The position numbers and the translations under genes were made by a program. Below the pieces are notes generated by a model. It was not told where the DNA came from, made no database searches, and saw nothing but the letters and a program-made list of their open reading frames with translations. This document shows positions 34,426-47,203 of a DNA stretch of 64,000 bases, in pieces (position 1 is the first letter of the stretch; the number at the start of each line of letters is the position of its first letter). The stretch lies in the NCBI GenBank assembly GCA_002749535.1, contig MZZL01000044.1:62001-126000 (forward strand). The letters are read 5' to 3'. Origin of the DNA: Apophysomyces variabilis. Taxonomy: Eukaryota > Mucoromycota > Mucoromycetes > Mucorales > Mucoraceae.

Positions 34426-35132
34426 ATGCATACTGAATCTTCGGGAAGCTCAAATCCATTCCAGGGGACAGAATCTTCTATGACATGGTGAAAAGTGCTA
34501 ACGGCTTCAAAATAAAATAAAAATAAACTGATTACTAGCATTAACAAACTAAATAACCTTTGCAAGTGTTCAGTATCACTGCAGACAGTGATTAAGTTTC
34601 TGTAGGACGTGAAACAACATAGTTCTGGTAGATAAACTAAGATACACTTGCGCTGCGAAAATATTGAAAGCATTAAGGGTGATAGAGAAAGGTTATGCCA
34701 GTTATCTAGCGGCTTTGAACGTAAGTCCGCTGACGCAATGATGCGTTCCTTTTCGGCGGGCCTCAGCAATGAAAAGCACTGCTCTGCCAAGTATTTACAT
34801 ACTGCCATTTGTCATTTAGCTATGAAGATAGCCCCGATTCTATCAAGAGGTGAGCCTTGTTGTTCCTACAGCTATGCATGAAAGCCCAAGCTAGTAGAGA
34901 GTGGGGTGATACCTCCTGGGCGAGAAAATATCGTGTGTTGGCGCTATTTAACATGCTAGGTGCACGATATAAGAATAAACGTAAGATAGAACAAACGTGG
35001 GCAGCACCACTGTGCTAGCTTAACCATAACCAGTCATACAAGTAAAGGCCTAAAACAACTCTGGATATTAAGCGACTGACGTGCAAGCGTCTTTTTTTTA
35101 AGTTTATTTGATAACGACAAAACAAGAATGAT
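34426..35132. other. Intergenic, downstream of RPN1
   Basis: Two overlapping antisense frames (34416-34808 on -, 34648-34881 on +) show no known motif; I do not support either as a gene. Confidence 0.35.
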
Positions 35133-38100
35133 TTATTCTTCATCTTCTTCCATATATTCCGGATTTTTTCGCAGTAGTACAATGCCTTCTAATACAGGTG
35201 ACAATGATACGTCTACGAGGACACGGTGAATAAAGGCCGTACTTACATAACGATTACTTACATTCTTCTGTTGCCAGCTCTGCACGCTCGGAGTGGGCCA
35301 GAAGTACTGGGGTTGAGTGTGTTTGGAAACCAGTAATTGTCTTTGGTCTGCCTGCTTGACCAACAACATCAACTGCTTGACCGACACGTACTGTGACAGG
35401 TAAGCTGTTCAAGTTCTCATCAAATGTAATTAAGAAGCGCGGATACATGGCGGTGACGAGTGAATATAGCAGGTGAGACTTTGTAAAGATAACTGTAACA
35501 TCATTAGGTTCCATCTTGACGCCTATGTTCAACTTACATGACTTGTGGTCGGTGAAGGCAATAATACTAGTCATCAGACCTGCCAGAGCAACGGGCGACA
35601 TGATTTGGCGGTCAGTATGGAAAGGGTTCAAGGTCATTGTTCCCTTGGCCATATGCAGAAGGCCTTGGGCAATACGGACCATGAACAAACTGGAGACGTC
35701 CTTATGGTAGAAGCTAGCCAGCTGTCGCAACATCTGAGCTAAGCGGGCGTTGTTGGTACCAGCACCAACAAGTCCCATAGCAAAAATAGCACTGTGGGCA
35801 ACGTCGCTGTCATTGTCATGAGAGTATTTACTTAGAGTATCAAGAACGTTCACAAGAGGGTTAGAGGCGCATAATAAACCGAGTGCCAAAGGAACAGCTT
35901 TTCGAATCACAGGTTCACCGTAATGCATCTAAGAAGTATCGCATAAGGACCATCAACTAATCCGGAATTATTCCTACCAAATGATTAAACGTGCGCAATG
36001 ACATTTCTGATCCGATATCCTCGCCCATGGCAATCAATGCTACACCAATCGTTGCAAATGCTTGGTGCAAGTCATCTTCCTTCTCCTTGTCTATATGATC
36101 ATTGCACTCATGTAACATCTTTTGAATCTTCAATACGTTTCCAGTGCCTGTAACGTTAATGTCATCAATATGCATGTTCAAACCTCATCGTTCGTACCAG
36201 CATAGGACAAAGCTTCAACCAAGACCTCGGACTGTTTCCCCAACGGGTGCTCGATTGCTTTCAATGTCTCGAGTGTCGCATCAGAAGCATCCTGCTTGCC
36301 TAATCAACAACGCAATCGGTTAAGATTGATCGTTTCATGAAGCTGATATACTCTGTACCTAGATATAACAGTGCCAGACCAAGCGCCATGAATCTCGACC
36401 AGGTCTCTTTCAAATAGATATCATCTCTCTCCATCATGGTCTGCAGAATGGTACTCGTGATGTCTCCATTGCATGTACCGACAAACACCATACCCAGTGA
36501 AAGGGCAGCCATGGAAGACATTTCCATGGATTGTCCCACATCGCTCACCATGTGCAGTAACAATTCGGCAATCTCTTCACGTGCTGAGCCAGCATAGGCG
36601 AGACCAAGACTACATATAGAGATTAATAACTATTCATAAAGATCAGGGCAATGAGGGCTTACCCAAAAATTGCAGCTTGCTTGATCAGTGGATTGTCGCT
36701 TTCGAGAGATTCCGACAACAATGCTAAAGCAGGATCTGACTCCTCACGTACACCAGAGTTCAGAATGCCGATAGCCAGGAATGCTCCAGCCTACCGAGTC
36801 TATTGTTACTACAACAAATAGCATATTTCTTCCTGGTTACCTTAATATTGTTATCATGAGAGTATATGTACTTATCAATGACCGAAAGCCCAACTTCAAT
36901 ATCCCAAAGCGAGATCATACCGATAGATGCAGTTGCACTCATCATGCCTAATTACATTGTAAGCTTCATGGTCGGGAAAATGCATCCTATTACCCAAATC
37001 CTTCGTCTTGTAAATCCATGAAGTACTTCCTTCCTCATCAGTGAGAATCAGCTTATCTTTGCCAAATCCTGCATTCACGAAGGCGTTCACGAACGAAGAT
37101 GCAAGGTTGTTTCGGGCCGAATCGATGTTTGCATTGAAAGCAGTCCCTTAAAGAATGTTACGAAAGTACTTCACTAGTTAGCAAATACTTACTATGGTTT
37201 TCTAAATACGTCTTGTAGATATCGTCCGGCTTCTTGGGTTCAAGCACATCAAGTTCCTTTGCAAGGGCGATGAAGTGGTGCGACAAATGAGTGTTGTTTA
37301 AGCATTCGCTAAGTTCGACGTCGTCTGTCTCAATGTGGATTTGTTGACGAGCAAGCAAAAACGCCATCTGTTTTTTTTCAAGCCTATCGATGACCTTCAA
37401 TTCGTATAAACTCTTCCATCTAAACCACTTACGGATCAGGGCAAGACTCGAAATCTTCCTTGATGAAGTCCATATCACCCATCTTAATCGACAAGATCAA
37501 CGCTTTGCAGTATTTCTCTTGCTGACGATAAATAGTACGAACAGTTCTCATAAAGTACAAGTCGTCCGGAGGTGCGAGCAGGTTTACACATCTAAGTCAA
37601 TATGGTTACATCCGCTCGTTATCGTCCATATAGAGCTTACCCCATCATATAAAGGCAGACACGTTCATAGGTGTTCTTATCCACATAGTTTGGTAATTCT
37701 TTGATTGCCTCTAATTCTAGCAACAAGTCGACTGCGTCGGCTTCGGCGTTATGATGCAAAAAGAAGGGTACAATTTCAAGAGCCAATTCTAACAATTCGT
37801 CGGTGGCAGTTTCGTTTTCGCTGCGAACTTCGTATTCCTGCATGATCTCTCCCGAAAGATGTCGGACGTATTCATGACCCCAAGATCCAATCTTTTCCTC
37901 GGTCGATCCAATTAATCTGTATCGCAGACATTCGCGTTGTCCTTCCTCGGCGTAGGACATTGATAGTACGGACAAAATATCGGCAAATAGTTTCTGAACG
38001 TATATTTAGCGTTGAATACCACTTATGATTATACCCTACCTTATTCGCAGACTCTGGCCAAGAAGCATGTAAATCTCTGAGTAGCGAATAATGAGGGCTT

Positions 38101-38484
38101 AAAAATTTTAGAGGTTTGGGCACTGCCGTCATTGAGCTCGTGGATGTGCGAATCAAGGTGCGCAAGTGTTCCAATGCAGGACGGTACAATTCTTGGTTTT
38201 GCTCCTACAGATCTGATCTCAGTACGTTGTCTTGGCTGACCTAATTCGGGTACCTGAAGTCTTTCAACCAAAAGCTCAAGCTCATTCTTTAATTGCTGAT
38301 CTTCTTCGGACTAACATAACACGGTAAGTGGTTGTCATCTTGCTAATGAACAACGCTTTACCAGCTCCTCTTCTTGTTCTTTATTTCCATTCTTATCTTT
38401 TGGCTTCTCATCAATAGCCATGTCCTCGGTCTTATTGGCATTGGGCTTTTCATCAATTGGCTTTTTTGTGGTTTCGTTTGCCAT
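35133..38484 (-). CDS. RPN1: 26S proteasome regulatory subunit Rpn1 (PSMD2), 15 exons, about 886 aa
   Basis: Exons: 38484-38362, 38310-38254, 38204-38040, 37993-37641, 37591-37433, 37383-37193, 37146-36994, 36947-36841, 36790-36663, 36609-36359, 36299-36198, 36147-35978, 35928-35538, 35492-35262, 35212-35133. All junctions keep the frame. Rpn1 is a base subunit of the 19S particle and docks ubiquitin receptors and Ubp6. Seen: a Lys/Glu-rich start, [13 protein letters not shown], the PC-repeat solenoid (for example [58 protein letters not shown]), and the diagnostic C-terminal block [20 protein letters not shown] with [13 protein letters not shown]. Intron 13 (35537-35493, 45 nt) is divisible by three and stop-free, so a naive frame reads through it; splicing it gives KSFIFTKSH, which fits the family. 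Length is close to human PSMD2. Identification is secure. Confidence 0.95.
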
Positions 38485-38656
38485 TGTCAACGGATCGATT
38501 AAAGAATAAGAGGGGACTCGGCGGGATAACGCGCAACATCCATTCAAATCCACGTCATGGACGTGACGTGTGCCTGACGATGGCTTTACAGTGGGCTGAG
38601 TTAATTTTCGGATTTTCATGCGCAGCGAGTGGTCTCCACGTACCTACAGGTGCTAA
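38485..38656. promoter_or_regulatory. Shared divergent promoter of RPN1 and ATG12
   Basis: Only 172 bp separate the two start codons. It holds an inverted pair of CRE-like hexamers, ACGTCA at 38552-38557 and TGACGT at 38564-38569, inside CACGTCATGGACGTGACGTG, which is a plausible bZIP site. Co-regulation of the two genes is inference. Confidence 0.6.
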
Positions 38657-39248
38657 ATGGAAAACGACACAGGTACCTCATCGGCAGTAGAAAGTCATAG
38701 TCCCTCGGTTACGGAAGAGCAACAGCCGTCGAACGATTCTGAATTGTCACTGACTCCATGTCGTTCATTCGATGAAGTTGTTGCTTTTCACAAACAGAAA
38801 AACACTGCCAAAGGTGAAAACACAGGAAGCTTTTTTACTTCGTCGAAGCAATCCTTTTTTACACATGTGAATCCTATAGTCATTGTCCGTTTCAGAGCAA
38901 TAGGCAATGCACCAATATTAAAGCAAAGCTTTTATAAAATAACTGCGTCAAACAAGTTTCAAACCGTTATTCAGTTTCTCCGCAAAGAGTTGAAAGGTCA
39001 AGCCTCCGATCCGCTGGTACGTCCGTGAAAACGTAAACGATATGTGGGTGGTCCTTATACGCTCGTTTAGTTCCTTTATGTAAACAGCGCCTTCTCCCCT
39101 TCTCCAGATGAGACTGTCGCCAATCTTCACAAGGTAACTAAAAAGTAGGAGGATAAAGCATGGGAACAGCACTCTTAAATGGACGCAGTGTTTTAGCACG
39201 GATGGCCATTTAATTATCAATTACTGCACTACAGCTGCTTGGGGCTAA
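38657..39248 (+). CDS. ATG12: Autophagy ubiquitin-like protein Atg12, 3 exons, about 160 aa
   Basis: Exons: 38657-39016, 39071-39133 and 39189-39248; introns of 54 and 55 nt. Atg12 is joined through its C-terminal glycine to Atg5 by Atg7 and Atg10, and the conjugate with Atg16 promotes Atg8 lipidation at the growing autophagosome. Seen: a Ser/Glu-rich disordered N-terminus of about 70 residues, then the ubiquitin fold (VIVRFRAIGNAPILKQSFYK, QFLRKELKG), the conserved LFLYVNSAFSPSPDETV-like segment (here LFLYVNSAFSPSPDE), and the C-terminus CTTAAWG ending exactly at the reactive Gly160, with no residues to trim. It runs head-to-head with RPN1 and ends 156 bp before the convergent coiled-coil gene. 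Confidence 0.95.
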
Positions 39249-39404
39249 AAAGCAAAGATATACTATTTTTTGTTTTTATTACTGGCGTAGCTATGTAATC
39301 TGGATGTTTGATATACAGAGGAAGGGGGAAAAACTATGATACAGACTTGGAACGAAAACAAAGGGCAAAAAAAAAAAGAAAAAAGTAATAAAAAGGGAGT
39401 GTGC

Positions 39405-41156
39405 TTATCGCGAGTCCAATAATCTCTTGTGCTTCCAACCTTTCCAGAAACTGCTCTGTTTCTTAACAGCTTTCATTGGAGAATTTGTGTCAATAAATTG
39501 TTGTTGCTGAATTGACTGATCGGATCCTGCCATCGGCTCAAATTTAGCATAAACCATTTCTTTGTCACTCAGACGAGAAGGCTGGATGGGTACATGACGG
39601 TCATAGTCCGTGGAAGACCACGATGTTGTAGAGGAGGCCAGGGAGCCTCGAGAACTGGAAAATGACCCACGGATAGAGGACTTGGATGATGAAACAGGAA
39701 CGGGAGGTAATGGGTCTCGGGGAGGAGCACTAGGTGGTGGTGTGGCCCGTCCTCGGCATTGTGACCCATAGGATGAACGAGGTGTTTGGCCAGTGTATGA
39801 TCTTGTAGGCGAGTTGTATGCAAGGTGCAAGTCGGATTTTGTAAGTTCGGCTAAGAAATCGATGGAGGACCGTGCAGACGAACGGTTGGTCTTCGGTTTC
39901 ACATGGTCTGCTTGGGCAACATTAAGGAGCGTTTCGCGTTCATTTAATAGTTGTGTTAATAGTTCTCGTTTATCTTCTAATTCAATACGTTGAAGCTCAA
40001 CTTGCTCCCGTAATAACTCTTCGTTTCCTCCGAGTGTGCTGATACGTTGTAAACTTTGTCTACCGTTCTCGCCAATAACCAGGTCCGTCCTCACGTGAAG
40101 CAGATGGGCATTCACCTACTGCCCACGTTAGCGAGTGATGAACTAAACATGATAATAAATTACCTTTGCCGGTAATTCGGAATTACCGAGTTTTTCTTCT
40201 AGCTTTCCAATCAGTTCTTCCTGTTTGCTCACAACGTTCCTTAAATTTTTTGCTTCTTGTCGCTGCATTTCTAGCTGCTTGACATAGGTTTCCATAGCGA
40301 TCTTCATGCCTTGATCATAGGCTGCTAGTTGTTCATTCAAAGCGGATATTTCTTGCTGATACTTTGCATTGGTATACTCCTCGTCTCCGTTCTTGTAAGC
40401 ATCTAAAATACCATTCAAGAATTCCTCGTTCTCACTACGAGTTTCCTCAGTTTCAGGGTCGTTTTGCTTTTCAGTTGGTGTGGGTAAGGGATGGCAAATA
40501 GGAGACACAGGTGTATCGAGCTTTCCATTGTTCTGCCGAGACATGGACAACTCTTGTTCCAGATTGTCCCGTTCTTCGGACATTTGCTCTAGTTTCTGTG
40601 CGAGGTATTCTACCCGGATTTCATAGTCCCTGACTTTAGTAGTGTCGGACAAAGCGAGTTCAAGTTCCGCTTCTAGTTGCTTGATACGTTCCTCAGCTGC
40701 TGAGGCTCTGTCTAAGGCTTCCTGATAAATGGCTACAAGTTCGTCGCTGACAATATCCAACTTTGATTGACGTCGGAGCTTGATCTCTCTAGAATGAGTG
40801 GTGGGTGAAGCTGTTTTTGCAGGAGGCGACGAAGGAGTAACTTTGGGAGTCGAAGGAGTGTTTGTTTGTACTGCTAAGTTTGACAAGGGTTTGGACGATG
40901 CTGATCTATTTGGTGTGGCGCGATGGTTATTGGGAGTTGTTGGTTGAGGTTGTTGGCCAAACTTGCTTAGCATAGTGGCGACACCGCCACCGGTTGGCTT
41001 TAATCGCTTCAATTCATCTGCTGGTTTCGTCATCGTTGTGATGTCTTTGTCTGTAGCAGGTTTCCACGTGTTTAGCTTGGATGGGATAATGACTGGCTTA
41101 GGACCAACATCATTGTTCGATTTATTGAGGAAAGCCACTGCGGCTTGAACGCTCAT
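39405..41156 (-). CDS. Coiled-coil protein of unknown function, 2 exons, about 567 aa
   Basis: Exon 1 is 41156-40164 and exon 2 is 40115-39405, with a 48-nt intron in phase 0. Seen: an N-terminal 60 residues with SVQAAVAFLNKSNN and PSKLNTWKPATD, a Ser/Thr/Pro-rich basic linker (about 65-130), a long coiled coil (about 130-205: IYQEALDRASAAEERIKQLE onwards), an acidic break, a second coiled coil (about 255-385: KYQQEISALNEQLAAYDQGM and following), and a disordered Ser/Pro/Arg-rich C-terminus with repeated PP motifs that could bind SH3 domains. I do not recognise a named family. The layout suggests a cytoskeletal, septum or polarity scaffold; that is inference only. Confidence 0.75.
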
Positions 41157-44100
41157 GATGTTATTGTATATGTACGGGACCGTTCAGTGGCAAGAGAGAA
41201 GGAAAGGAAAGAAGAAAAAGGAGAATGGAACACAGAAAATAAACTGAATAGTTTTAAAGCAAGGAGAAGACGATCATTTGCTGCGAGGGAAAAAAAGGGA
41301 CGGTTGTCAAGTGAAGAATAGCCAATCGACAGTCAAATGTGTTAATTAAAGCTCGTGCGCTACTCAAAGTAAGGTTGTGCTTCGTTCAAAAATGGCAATT
41401 TGGAATGTGGGGCGGCACAGACCCGCGTGAGCTAACGAACTCACAAGCAACCTTTCGGTTATGGTGAAACAGTTAGATTCTATTAGTGCACAGAGCTGCT
41501 ATGTAATAGAATACATTTGGAAAACTAATTTAGATAATGTATCCCATAGCATATGGCCCATAGAAAGGAAGACCTTCTTGATAAATAGCAAGATCGCCAC
41601 GTAAAACTGCCTATACAAAGCTTACGATGATTTTTATCGGAGTGACACGGACACGATATTAAAGCGGCGACATCTACTACTTGCAGTATTGCTACCGTAC
41701 CATTTTATCGATCGAGTGTAAGGTTCACAGGGATCCGGGCTATGGATCGCGGCTGTTAAGTATCTTCTCTTTTTCCTTTTCTTTACAATAGTAATGCCTG
41801 TAAAAACCGGCATTAGCAGCTATCAGATTATCAAGGGAAGACCGGAAGACAATCATACGGAACAAAGCCTAAAACAGTTATTTACCGTGAAACGATTTGC
41901 AAATGAGCGTTACACGTACGGAAGAGAATGGCAAAGCATAAGCATGGTAGTAACAAATACAAAGATAACTTTTTCACTGACAAAAAAGCGGATTAATTGG
42001 ACCCAAAGATGTTTTCAGTAACACACCAAGGTTTTCCTGTTTCCAGATAGTCCGGTTTTTTTTGGTATATTGTAACATCGTGAACAAAGTAAATGTTGCC
42101 TATACTAACACCTTTTTGCACGGAATTTAATTCCCGCAGATGCAGGCAAAAATCTGTTTTTCATCAGATCTATCTCCACTGCTATTATAAACAAGTGCAG
42201 ATATATGCTTCATATCCATCATTTATTTTCATTGCTCTATGTTATAGTGGCGATCCGTTAATAATTGCTCTCTCTGATTTTAATAAATGGACACGAGTAA
42301 AATGTTCTGATTTGGGATTTTAACCCTGAAGGGGAAAAGCCATATTTGTCGTGTTTTAGTTCTTATTTCTCCGGCCCTTAACAGTAAGACTATCATTACT
42401 ACAAGCAGTCGTGCTCTACCAGTGAACAAACACGCGTATACCAAGAAACTAATATAGATAGACCTTGACATCGTTCATAAATCAGGATTGTTTTTGCGTG
42501 ATAAGACGTAAAGAGAAAGTTCCCCTACAGTTTTTCTCCAGTTCCTAGATTACGGAGAGAAGTAATACCTAGAAGCACTATTAGGATGGTTCTCTGTGAC
42601 AGCGTGAACTTAAGGTGTTGATTTGTCCGGCCAATAGGAAAATAGGTCTTGTCTGCGGCGTCAGCGGTTGGGTTTATGGTTATTATAGAGAGGTAAGAAA
42701 TCTCTATTAGTGTGAGACATGTTCTGCGGAAATTTCTTTACTGGACATTCTGAGTAATATCTCAAATCATACCAACTTTCAGAGCTTTACTTATTTGGGC
42801 TCCATATCCCTTTGAGCAAGGTCCTTAGAATTCTTGATTTTCATTTGAGGACCTGTTGATTAAAAGCTCAGCTTACTTTGCAAATGTAAGATGACAAAAA
42901 AAATGGGGAAGGCAGATACAGAAATAGTTGATAAAGATAACATTGAATAAGAAGACTTATGACTACCCAATGTCGCCGTTATCCTTGAAACTATCTAGGG
43001 CAAAATTAATGTATGTTTTTCTGGTCAATCTAGTTTACATCTCCTGGTTATATACGCTAATGCTTACCATCATTACTACCAATGTTTTTCAGTGCTTTTA
43101 ATGTCGGTAGAAGGAAATATATAAGGAGGTTTCTTTCTTGAGCTTTTCCCCAACAACTAGGCAAACAAAGACATTAAAGCATTAAATGTTTGGGTATCCC
43201 TTTCAAACAATGTTGCTATTGTGCGGTACACAGCAGCAGTGGGACAAACCGTTTTTCACATGAAGGAGAGCTTATGCCATGGATGAAAACATCATTAATT
43301 CTTCCTTGATGAGTAAGGGCACGTTCCAAACTTGAACTGTAGTTAGAAAGGCTATGGATGGGATCTATCCCCTACCAAAGCCTGTAGCTATGTGTTATCT
43401 CTGGAGTTAGAGTAAGGAGTTGCCCATGCGTCCTGGTAAAGTTTATTTCAACCCCCGCGCAGGATGCATCGTGATAACACGTTCAGCTTTGTTATGGAAT
43501 ACTACAGGTTACTTTCATGAGCAGCCAAGCACTATCTTTTTAAATTGTTAATCACAGTGTTCGTCTTTAATGCGTTGCCCGGTATTCATAAGCTCCTGTT
43601 CATCTTGCAAGCATCCAAAACCCAGTGTAATTCCGCACGAAGTATTGCTCGTAAAATCGTATGAGGCAGCGAACGTAAACGTACCGGAGGAATGATAAAA
43701 TATCAAGAAACAATGAAACATAAGAAATGCTTCATCAAAGATTGATTGCTATTTAGTGAAGCACGTTCAATGTCTGGTGGTTCGCCTAAGGGCTTATACC
43801 GTTCCAGATAGAGAAGCCCCCGAGTTGACGCAGGTGCATAGTTTTGCTAAAAGAAGATGCATACATTCAATTGAAACAATCAAATTGTTAAAAGGAGTAT
43901 CGGCATTACCCAAGGTACAGAAACGGAGAAAAGATAGGTTGACAATACATAGCCATGCATCATTGTAGTCCTCTACGTATCGCGGTTTCTTTCTTGCCAA
44001 AGCTTGCTAGAGTTTGAGTCATACTAGCAGTCAAAGCTAAAAATACACTGCTGGATAATGTAGCAAAGATAGGTCTAACATCCCAGGCCTTGTCTAAGAA

Positions 44101-45001
44101 AGGATATCAATGACTAAAATAAACAAGTTGTTTCCCTTCAAATAGCACCCCAATCTGTAATCATGAGGTTAAGGAAAACTGGATACGGACGAATTATACG
44201 AATTTGCTTGAAAAGAACGCATATGGTGATTAGCCTTCTGTTTGTGAGATTCTTGGATCGGTGATAGAAAATAATGAAGACTAGCATTAAACAAGCATTA
44301 GCAGATAATAATCGATTTTGACAATGGGTAAGTGGACATCATGTATTGATTAAAATTGAAAATGCTGCTCTCTTTCTAACTTTCCCATCCCTTTCCCATA
44401 CTACCTCCTTCGGTCCTTTTGTCTCAGGCACATCAGCTAATCGCTAACTTATGCTGAGTTGATCGTACTGCCGATATTTCATCGCTTGCCTACTTTATTA
44501 GGAATGATCGTTTTTAGTGCTGTGCATGGAGCCCGGGGACCGATGCGCAGATATCCCTGGCCAATCGTATCAAACCGAGGATGGCTCATATTTCCTAGCT
44601 ATCTACTACACTTGTTCTTCCTTTGTTACCGCTCTGCGTTCAATTGCCTTTCCAAACAAGCTTCACTATACTAAATCCCACTTTCCGGATGTAATGACCG
44701 CGAATTGTGTAGAGTATAAAGGAGACGTGTTCAAAACCTGTCAGTTGGAATTGTCGCTAAAAGTCTTTTATTTTGCTGTACACTTCCATTCCTTTTTTTG
44801 TTCACTTGATTACCATATGGGGATTACCACTGTCGGTAACATGTAACAGCAATAATAGCTTCTGAAAAAAGAGTTGGCTACTGAGGAACTCTCAGACGTC
44901 ACCAGGGCAACAAAGCTTGTGTACAGGCGGGCTTTTGACGGTGTCATTCACTCCTTTTCCCTTTTTACCTCGGCGTCGTCGTTACCGCTGCCATTCCATT
45001 G
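41157..45001. other. Gene-poor region upstream of the NIPA gene
   Basis: About 3.8 kb. Small frames (41794-42021, 43756-43968, 44459-44846 and others) lack motifs and most overlap frames on the other strand. No RNA gene, inverted-repeat element or long repeat was recognised. The first part is the promoter of the coiled-coil gene. Confidence 0.4.
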
Positions 45002-47111
45002 ATGGATTCAGACCCGGATGTTCAAGACAATGATGCCGCCTTCAATATTTTTATCGGTGTGCTAGTATCTGTTTGTGGCAATGTATGTCACTTCGAACGG
45101 CCCTTTTTTTTTTTGCCTGCAGCTAACCTCCGTTCCTATTCCAGGCACTAATATCGGTGGCACTCAACATTCAAAAACTAGCTGTATTTCGCAACGCATC
45201 GCCTTTTCCCATACGCTCATCGGTTTTCTTTTCTTGTCATTGTAGCACAACAAAGTCCAAGAACAGCAAATGGCAAAGTATTTTGCCAATATGGACGAGC
45301 CGCCACGTTGGATATCGGCAAGCAGTAACAATTACGATCGATTTTTCCCGGACGACGGCTATTCTTCTCCGAGGACGTCGGATGACACGCCAAGATCAGA
45401 GGCAGAAGAATTAGAACACCAAAAATTGATCATGGCCATGGCTCAGGAACAAACAAAGACCGCCGACACAGATTATCTAAGATCCAAGCTATGGTGGCTA
45501 GGTATCTCGTTAATGATTCTTGGAGAAGTTGGAAACTTTGTCGGTAAAGAAACAAAAAAAGCCTTAGCCTAAATGAAGAGTGACTACACGTTTCCTATAT
45601 AGCATACGGATTTGCACCTGCCTCGACCATTGCACCCTTAGGCACCACTACCTTAGTGGCCAATGTTATCTTGGCTCCGTTGATGTTAAAGGAAGTTTTT
45701 CGCCAGAGAGATCTGTTGGGAGTAGTACTCGCTTGCACGGGTGCTGCTATGGTTGTCTTGGCCTCCAATGCGGAAGAGGGAGCGGTTGGTATCAATGAAA
45801 ATACCCATCAATTAATCATGGCTGATACCGTTTAGTTATCGCCGGAGTTGGTCATGGAAGCGCTCACTCAAACACGAGCTCTCGTCTATTTCTGTGCAAC
45901 GGGAATTGCTACCGCGATACTCACTATTCTATCACCGCTCTACGGTTCATCAAGTATTGTGATCGACCTGGGACTTGTTGCCATCTACGGTAATCGAGAA
46001 CTTGATATCTGTTCTTCAACCTTACGCTATTTATGCTCTCTACCAGGTGGCTACACCGTTCTGTGTACAAAGAGCGTAGCTTCTTTATTAAGTCTGACGC
46101 TTTTGAATATGTTTACGTATGTGTCATGCCTGTGCGTACGGCGCTGTTATTGATTTTCTCTTTTACTTTTCTTCTCCAGCTATCCGATATCGTATATCCT
46201 TATTTTGACTTTGGTAGTCACTGCTATTTTGCAGATCAAATATCTCAACAAAGCTCTCCAATATTTCGATTCAACCGAAGTGATACCTACCCAGTTTGTA
46301 TTTTTCACTATTTCGGCTATCATTGGCAGCGCTGTGCTTTACCATGATTTTGATCGTATGGACATGGAGCAGACGTCTAGGTACGCAATGTCTGGACAGC
46401 ATTGTATGCTAAAACATTGACCTTAGATTCATGACAGGATGTGCCATAGAGTTCTTAGGTGTGTATCTCATCACATCGAAACGGAACAAAGACGTTTCTC
46501 CACCTGTGTCTATTCGTGCAGATGACGTTGCGGAAATCCCGGTATCCGTTCCTGCGGAAGACATGCCTTCTCGAAATTCAGTGGAGCAGAGTCATACAGA
46601 TCGGTCGCGTCAACAAGTGCACTTTGTTGAATTCCCGCGTCGATCGCATGCAGATCATAGAGCAAGCCTGACATTCAAGCCGTCTACGCCTACGGAAGAT
46701 TGGCAATGTAATACCAAGCTCAGCAATCATCGACGACGAAGCTCTGTTTTCCGCGGAATATCTTTAACTTCTCAGTTGGTTGATCGAATGAATGACGAAG
46801 GATCTCAGCCCATCCTATTGCCGTCTTCACCGACACGACAATCGTTCCATTTTACCGGAAGGAAGCGTGATTCAGCACTTGGAAATCTGCTCAATGGCTT
46901 CACTGGCTTCACACATGAGCCGGTTCTTCATACCTCGGAAGCCGATGCAATAGAGATCGAGATTCCAACCGCATCCACTCTCATTTTTCATGGAGATCCT
47001 CCTTCCAATGATCCAGAAGCAAGGCCATTTGTGCCGCGAGATGCAAGTAGACGAAATTCAGCACGATTATCAAGATCGATGGAAAATGCAGAATATAGGG
47101 ACTTGAACTAA
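45002..47111 (+). CDS. NIPA-type magnesium transporter, 8 exons, about 569 aa
   Basis: Exons: 45002-45082, 45145-45183, 45246-45543, 45603-45784, 45836-45989, 46047-46116, 46180-46380 and 46427-47111. NIPA proteins are DMT-fold carriers for Mg2+ in plasma or endosomal membranes. Seen: an acidic start, helix 1 (FNIFIGVLVSVCGNALISVA joined to LNIQKLAHNK), a long hydrophilic insert, WWLGISLMILGEVGNFV joined to AYGFAPASTIAPLGTTTLVA (the hallmark NIPA segment), ANVILAPLMLKEVF, GVVLACTGAAMVVLAS, GGYTVLCTKSVASLLSLTLL and FVFFTISAIIGSAVLYHDF. A C-terminal cytosolic tail of about 210 residues rich in Ser, Arg and Pro follows. The intron at 45785-45835 has a less usual GTTGGT donor, so that junction is the weakest. 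It is convergent with TRM82, 92 bp between stops. Confidence 0.88.
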
Positions 47112-47203
47112 CCATTAAATACCAGCCACTTTCTGCATTATACCTCAATTTCTTTACCAATTCTTTTGTATTCCGAAATCGGATATAATAAAATATATTG
47201 ATT

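Noticed and set aside
34416..34881. Overlapping frames downstream of RPN1
   Set aside because: The two frames overlap on opposite strands, neither has a motif, and one starts inside the MITE edge.
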